Source: Ruminococcus flavefaciens
GTDB lineage: Bacteria > Bacillota > Clostridia > Oscillospirales > Ruminococcaceae
DNA length: 9,046 nt
NCBI GenBank assembly: GCA_002350065.1
Contig: DEDQ01000011.1
Location: forward strand, 3,600 to 12,645
Reading direction: 5' to 3'
Positions 6,425 through 9,046 of the stretch are shown one piece after another (position 1 is the stretch's first letter; every line of letters starts with the position of its first letter). The notes beneath the pieces were generated by a model. The model did not search any database, was not told the DNA's origin, and saw only the letters and a program-made list of their open reading frames with translations. The translations under genes and the position numbers were made by a program.

Positions 6425-6432
6425 CCCCTCCT
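6425..6432 (-). promoter_or_regulatory. Ribosome binding site setting the start of the zinc-ribbon repeat protein
   Basis: AGGAGGGG on the minus strand lies 5 bases before the ATG at 6419. A small A/T stem-loop, CTATAT (6436-6441) with ATATAG (6450-6455), sits directly upstream of it. Confidence 0.8.
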
Positions 6433-6486
6433 AACCTATATATTTTTTCATATAGAAAGCATATACTGCTCCATATCACGCGCGCG

Positions 6487-6517
6487 AACAGTATAAACGC
6501 CGGAATACAGGACTGTT
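6487..6517 (-). other. Stem-loop in the leader of the zinc-ribbon repeat gene
   Basis: AACAGT (6487-6492) and ACTGTT (6512-6517) form a perfect 6-base inverted repeat around a 19-base loop. It lies within the roughly 140-base leader that would follow the promoter at 6566-6594. I do not recognise a riboswitch class in this leader. Confidence 0.35.
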
Positions 6518-6565
6518 TATATATTATGTCCCCCCACCGGCTGCTACCTCATTCTATTCCAATTT

Positions 6566-6594
6566 ATTATAACATTTTTATGCGCTGTTTGCAA
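6566..6594 (-). promoter_or_regulatory. Sigma-A promoter of the zinc-ribbon repeat gene and probably mscL
   Basis: On the minus strand, TTGCAA (6589-6594) and TATAAT (6566-6571) are 17 bases apart, and TGT precedes the -10 as an extended element. The transcript would start near 6559 and carry a leader of about 140 bases before the ATG at 6419, unusually long among the genes here. Because mscL lacks a clear promoter, this one probably drives both. Confidence 0.75.
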
Positions 6595-6821
6595 GCGTTT
6601 TTTGCTTGAAAATTTGAAGATTGTGCATAACAGTGCTAAACAGCAGGAGTCCTTTGTGCACATTTTTTTGACCTCACAATGCGGGGAAGCTTTTTTTGTT
6701 GACGATGCACAAAGCATGAGGGGCATATACTCCCGGGCAGGAGAGGTTAGTGGAATTGCACTGTTTTTTTCATGATATGCGGGATATATCCGCCACTATT
6801 ACAAATATATATGAAAAAGAC
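6595..6821. other. Unassigned intergenic stretch between divergent genes
   Basis: No credible gene. The stretch has three runs of seven or eight T bases on the plus strand (6663-6669, 6691-6697 and about 6764-6770), a repeated TTGTGCA (6621-6627 and 6654-6660) and its inverted copy. CTTTGTGCA at 6652-6660 and TGCACAAAG at 6706-6714 are perfect 9-base arms around 45 bases. The small open frame on the minus strand here has no binding site and unusual composition, so I do not call it. An uncharacterised small RNA is possible but unproven. Confidence 0.4.
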
Positions 6822-6841
6822 TATATTTTTCCGAAAAAGTA

Positions 6842-6850
6842 TGCTATAAT
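6842..6850 (+). promoter_or_regulatory. Extended -10 promoter of the M15 peptidase gene
   Basis: TGC followed by TATAAT (6845-6850) is an extended -10 element. The expected -35 region near 6822-6827 is poor (TATATT). The leader of about 55 bases carries a small hairpin, TGTCCG (6880-6885) with CGGACA (6890-6895), just before the GGAG ribosome binding site at 6902-6905. Confidence 0.65.
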
Positions 6851-6913
6851 AACATCTGTGTAGAAAAAAGCAAAGAAGCTGTCCGTAAACGGACAAAGAT
6901 TGGAGCTGACTAT

Positions 6914-8011
6914 ATGCCTAAAAATGACATAAGCAAAAGCAAAAGTATTCAAAGAGCAAAAACTATCACCCAGCTTGTTATATGCGGCGTCGTTGTCGCT
7001 GTCGGAGCATTTTACGCCAAGGGAGTCGTTGACGGCTTCCGCACCGTTCCCTCGCTCGCCGAGAGCAATTCCGCCGGAACAAGCGATATAGATATCGAGG
7101 CACCTACTACCCCCGACCCGAACAAGACGGTCTGTGCTCCCATTGCGGTCAAGACCAAGAACAAGTTCTACGGCGACCTTATCCTCGTCAACAACGACCA
7201 CCAGTATTACAGCTCGGGCGAGGAGGACCTCGTAAACATCGCAGACAAAAACGCCGAGAACGATATTTACTACTTCGTTACTGACGGCTACGATTACCAG
7301 ATAATCTCTCCCGTTTACGACGCCATGATAAAGATGATAGGCGACTTCTACGAGAAGTATCAGAACGATACCCTCATCATCTACGGCTCGTACAGAACTC
7401 ACGCCCAGCAGGAACAGCTCTACGAGGAAAAGCAGGAGGGCGATGAGAGCGGCGACGCTCCGCTTGTTGCAAAGCCCGGTCACAGCGAGCACGAAACAGG
7501 TTACGCCTTCGATTTCAGCGAGTCCGAGACCTATGACTACGAGGGCACCGGCGACTTCAAGTGGATAAATGACAACTGCTACAAATACGGCTTCGTAGTG
7601 AGATATACCGCCGAAAAGGAAAAGCTCACACAGATACGTCCCGAGCCGTGGCATTTCCGCTATGTAGGTATCCCGCACGCCTACTACATGACAAAGAATA
7701 ACCTCTGCCTCGAGGAGTACATCTCAATGCTGTCGGAAAAATACAGCTACGAGGGCGAGCACCTGCTCTTCGCCGACGAGAACGGCAAGAACTACGAGGT
7801 CTACTTCTTCCCCTCAGATGACGGCGCAGACGAGACAATGGTACCTGTTCCTACCGCGAACAAGTACACTATCTCCGGAAATAACGTTGACGGCTTCATA
7901 GTTACCGTATACAAGGACGAGGCGCTCGCCGCCGAAGACGTTCAGCCGACGACCGAAGCAGTCACAGAGGATACAGAAAACAGCGGCGAAACAGAGGACG
8001 CTGTATATTAA
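6914..8011 (+). CDS. Membrane-anchored D-alanyl-D-alanine carboxypeptidase, M15/VanY type
   Basis: A 365-residue zinc peptidase that probably trims the terminal D-Ala from peptidoglycan stem peptides outside the membrane. Residues about 17-41 form an uncleaved signal anchor (TITQLVICGVVVAVGAF). The peptidase core spans about 85-270: GSYRT at 158-162, a SEHETGYAFD motif giving zinc ligands His193 and Asp200, and EPWH giving catalytic Glu244 and the third ligand His247. All expected active-site residues are present. Residues 271-365 are an extra C-terminal part with beta-like and acidic Thr/Glu-rich sequence. GGAG lies 8 bases before the ATG. It is the only plus-strand gene in the window and stands alone. 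A role in vancomycin resistance is not implied: there is no vanH/A/X or two-component gene nearby, and many Firmicutes carry such enzymes for ordinary wall maintenance. Confidence 0.93.
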   Translation: MPKNDISKSKSIQRAKTITQLVICGVVVAVGAFYAKGVVDGFRTVPSLAESNSAGTSDIDIEAPTTPDPNKTVCAPIAVKTKNKFYGDLILVNNDHQYYSSGEEDLVNIADKNAENDIYYFVTDGYDYQIISPVYDAMIKMIGDFYEKYQNDTLIIYGSYRTHAQQEQLYEEKQEGDESGDAPLVAKPGHSEHETGYAFDFSESETYDYEGTGDFKWINDNCYKYGFVVRYTAEKEKLTQIRPEPWHFRYVGIPHAYYMTKNNLCLEEYISMLSEKYSYEGEHLLFADENGKNYEVYFFPSDDGADETMVPVPTANKYTISGNNVDGFIVTVYKDEALAAEDVQPTTEAVTEDTENSGETEDAVY

Positions 8012-8021
8012 ACAGAATATC

Positions 8022-8055
8022 AAAAAGGAGATACCGTTTGGTATCTCCTTTTTTT
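8022..8055. terminator. Bidirectional terminator between converging genes
   Basis: A perfect stem pairs 8022-8035 with 8040-8053 around loop GTTT. It has an A run on the left and a T run on the right, so a T tail follows on either strand. It begins about 10 bases after the M15 peptidase stop and ends 5 bases before the stop codon of the GH5 gene. It can end both transcripts. Confidence 0.95.
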
Positions 8056-8059
8056 GCAT

Positions 8060-9046
8060 TTAAGGCATTTCCGGAAGAGACTTTATGAGCTTGGCGTCAA
8101 GCTTCTGTATTGCGAGAGCGTCCATGCCGGTGATTCCGTCTCCGGGATTGAAGCAGTCAGCATTCGCCCTTGCTTCATCGCTGAGCTTGTACTTGTCCTT
8201 GTTGCCGATGTACTGGAGTATAGCAACTGCGTCCGCAACTGTAACGTTTCCGTCGAGGTTGGCATCGCCGTATTCGAGCTTGGTCGGCACCTTGCCTGTA
8301 CCGCTTGTAGTTGTCGTAGTTGTGGTCGCCTTGAGAGCCGTTGTAGTCACGGACTCGGTAGTTGTAGTACCGTCAGTCTCTACTATCTGTCCGTTGCCCT
8401 TTGTTCCGCCGTTGATGTTGCTTCCCTCAGAGCCTGCATAGTTTGAATAGAAATCGTTGAGCGAGAGTCCGTTCTTGCCGAGAGCGGTCTGGTGGTCGAG
8501 ACCGATATACTTGCCGGAGGTCGAAGTCTGCCAGAGCGACTTCTCGAAGAGCGCATACTTATCCTCGTCCCAGTTCTTGAAAACAGCGTCGAGAAGTCCG
8601 CCGGTATCACCTGAGTTGGGGTTGAGGCACCAGAATGTGTGGTTGATGTGGTTCTTCACCATGTAGTCGCGGAGAAGCTCCATCCACTTCTGATTCTTGC
8701 CGCCGTCCATATGTCCGCCCCATTCGCCTATCAGCAGGGGAGCGATGTCCTTATCGTTGATGTATGCCCAAGTATCGTACCAGTAGTCGTCAAGGAGGGT
8801 CTGAGTTGTGAAGTCCTTGGCAAACCATGTCTGAGCATATACTGACGGACCGTAATCATGCGGAGAGTAAACTATCTGGCTCGTACCCGAAGAAGGAGTA
8901 ACAGGGTAGTCCTTTACGCCGCGAAGATTTCCTCCCCACCATGCGCCGTACCACGGCGACTTATCAGCCGGAGCGTCCCATATGTCAGGAGTATCGAAGG
9001 TATAGCCCTTTTCGGTCTTGGGGTACTGCTCTATGCCTTCAACGAG
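8060..9046 (-). CDS. GH5 endoglucanase with dockerin, C-terminal part (5' end outside window)
   Basis: The visible 328 residues run open to the window edge, so the start is missing. The catalytic part resembles GH5 cellulases: LVEGIE at the edge, WWGGNLRGV, the YSPHDYGPSVYAQTWF block with a conserved His-Asp-Tyr, the nucleophile Glu108 in LLIGEWGG (codon 8723-8725), and TFWCLNPNSGDTGGLL. The acid/base Glu of the NEP motif must lie beyond the edge. A Thr-rich linker follows at about 225-252. Residues 258-328 are a dockerin: first calcium loop D261 to D272 with normal 12-residue spacing, second D297 to D309 one residue longer, ending in LIKSLPEMP as in R. flavefaciens enzyme dockerins. The enzyme would cleave internal beta-1,4-glucan bonds, probably in cellulose, while attached to a scaffold. 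The terminator at 8022-8055 follows it directly. Confidence 0.95.
   Translation of the reverse strand, partial: LVEGIEQYPKTEKGYTFDTPDIWDAPADKSPWYGAWWGGNLRGVKDYPVTPSSGTSQIVYSPHDYGPSVYAQTWFAKDFTTQTLLDDYWYDTWAYINDKDIAPLLIGEWGGHMDGGKNQKWMELLRDYMVKNHINHTFWCLNPNSGDTGGLLDAVFKNWDEDKYALFEKSLWQTSTSGKYIGLDHQTALGKNGLSLNDFYSNYAGSEGSNINGGTKGNGQIVETDGTTTTESVTTTALKATTTTTTTSGTGKVPTKLEYGDANLDGNVTVADAVAILQYIGNKDKYKLSDEARANADCFNPGDGITGMDALAIQKLDAKLIKSLPEMP

Noticed and set aside
6544..6726. Sixty-codon minus-strand open frame in the intergenic region
   Set aside because: No ribosome binding site, odd Cys/Lys/Ser composition, and it overlaps the promoter at 6566-6594.
6699..6731. Possible plus-strand promoter, TTGACG followed by TATACT
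   Set aside because: The spacing is about 21 bases, too long for sigma-A, and no gene or clear transcript follows before the extended -10 at 6842-6850.
6974..6985. Possible lipobox Cys24 in the M15 peptidase anchor
   Set aside because: The residue before the cysteine is Ile, whereas lipoboxes need Gly, Ala or Ser; a signal anchor fits better.
6821..7678. Long open frame on the minus strand opposite the M15 peptidase
   Set aside because: It mirrors a well-supported peptidase gene with all catalytic residues. It has no ribosome binding site, and the translation looks like an antisense shadow.
6914..8011. Vancomycin resistance determinant
   Set aside because: Only a VanY-type peptidase is present. 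No ligase, dehydrogenase, VanX or sensor-regulator genes are nearby, and such peptidases are common in Firmicutes without resistance.

Overview
The window looks like chromosomal DNA from a cellulose-degrading Gram-positive anaerobe of the Ruminococcus type, nearest in flavour to R. flavefaciens or R. champanellensis. This is inferred from two dockerin-bearing secreted proteins, a cohesin-like domain, AGGAGG-type ribosome binding sites, consensus sigma-A promoters and sporulation genes. Species cannot be fixed from the sequence alone. Every gene runs on the minus strand except one D,D-carboxypeptidase-like gene at 6914-8011. I see no tRNA, rRNA, insertion sequence, CRISPR array or phage gene.

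Layout, left to right. (1) 84-1010 (-): secreted cohesin-dockerin protein, a likely adaptor scaffoldin, with its own strong promoter. (2) 1191-2565 (-): overlapping spoVAD-spoVAE pair, with no spoVAC beside it and a possible forespore (sigma-G-like) promoter. (3) 2670-4247 (-): membrane protein with an N-terminal zinc ribbon, a long acidic and proline/tyrosine-rich linker and four membrane segments, preceded by a perfect-consensus sigma-A promoter and followed by a strong terminator. (4) 4442-4834 (-): MscL, ending at a strong terminator. (5) 4890-6419 (-): a second zinc-ribbon protein, soluble and low-complexity, with four tandem 24-residue repeats and a second, degenerate repeat family of about the same period. 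It is probably co-transcribed with mscL. (6) 6420-6913: a regulatory stretch of nearly 500 bases between divergent genes. (7) 6914-8011 (+): membrane-anchored M15/VanY-type peptidase. (8) 8022-8055: a bidirectional terminator shared by converging genes. (9) 8060-9046 (-): the C-terminal part of a GH5 endoglucanase with a Thr-rich linker and a dockerin; its 5' end lies outside the window.

How the genes may work together. The two edges belong to cellulosome biology: an enzyme with one dockerin class (GH5) and an adaptor with a cohesin and a different dockerin class. The middle concerns the cell envelope: a mechanosensitive channel, two zinc-ribbon proteins of unknown function and a peptidoglycan peptidase. 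The spoVA pair would act in dipicolinic acid uptake into spores if the organism sporulates. The least explained part is the zinc-ribbon / MscL / zinc-ribbon neighbourhood (2670-6419), the best candidate here for an undescribed functional module. That idea rests only on gene proximity and shared protein architecture.
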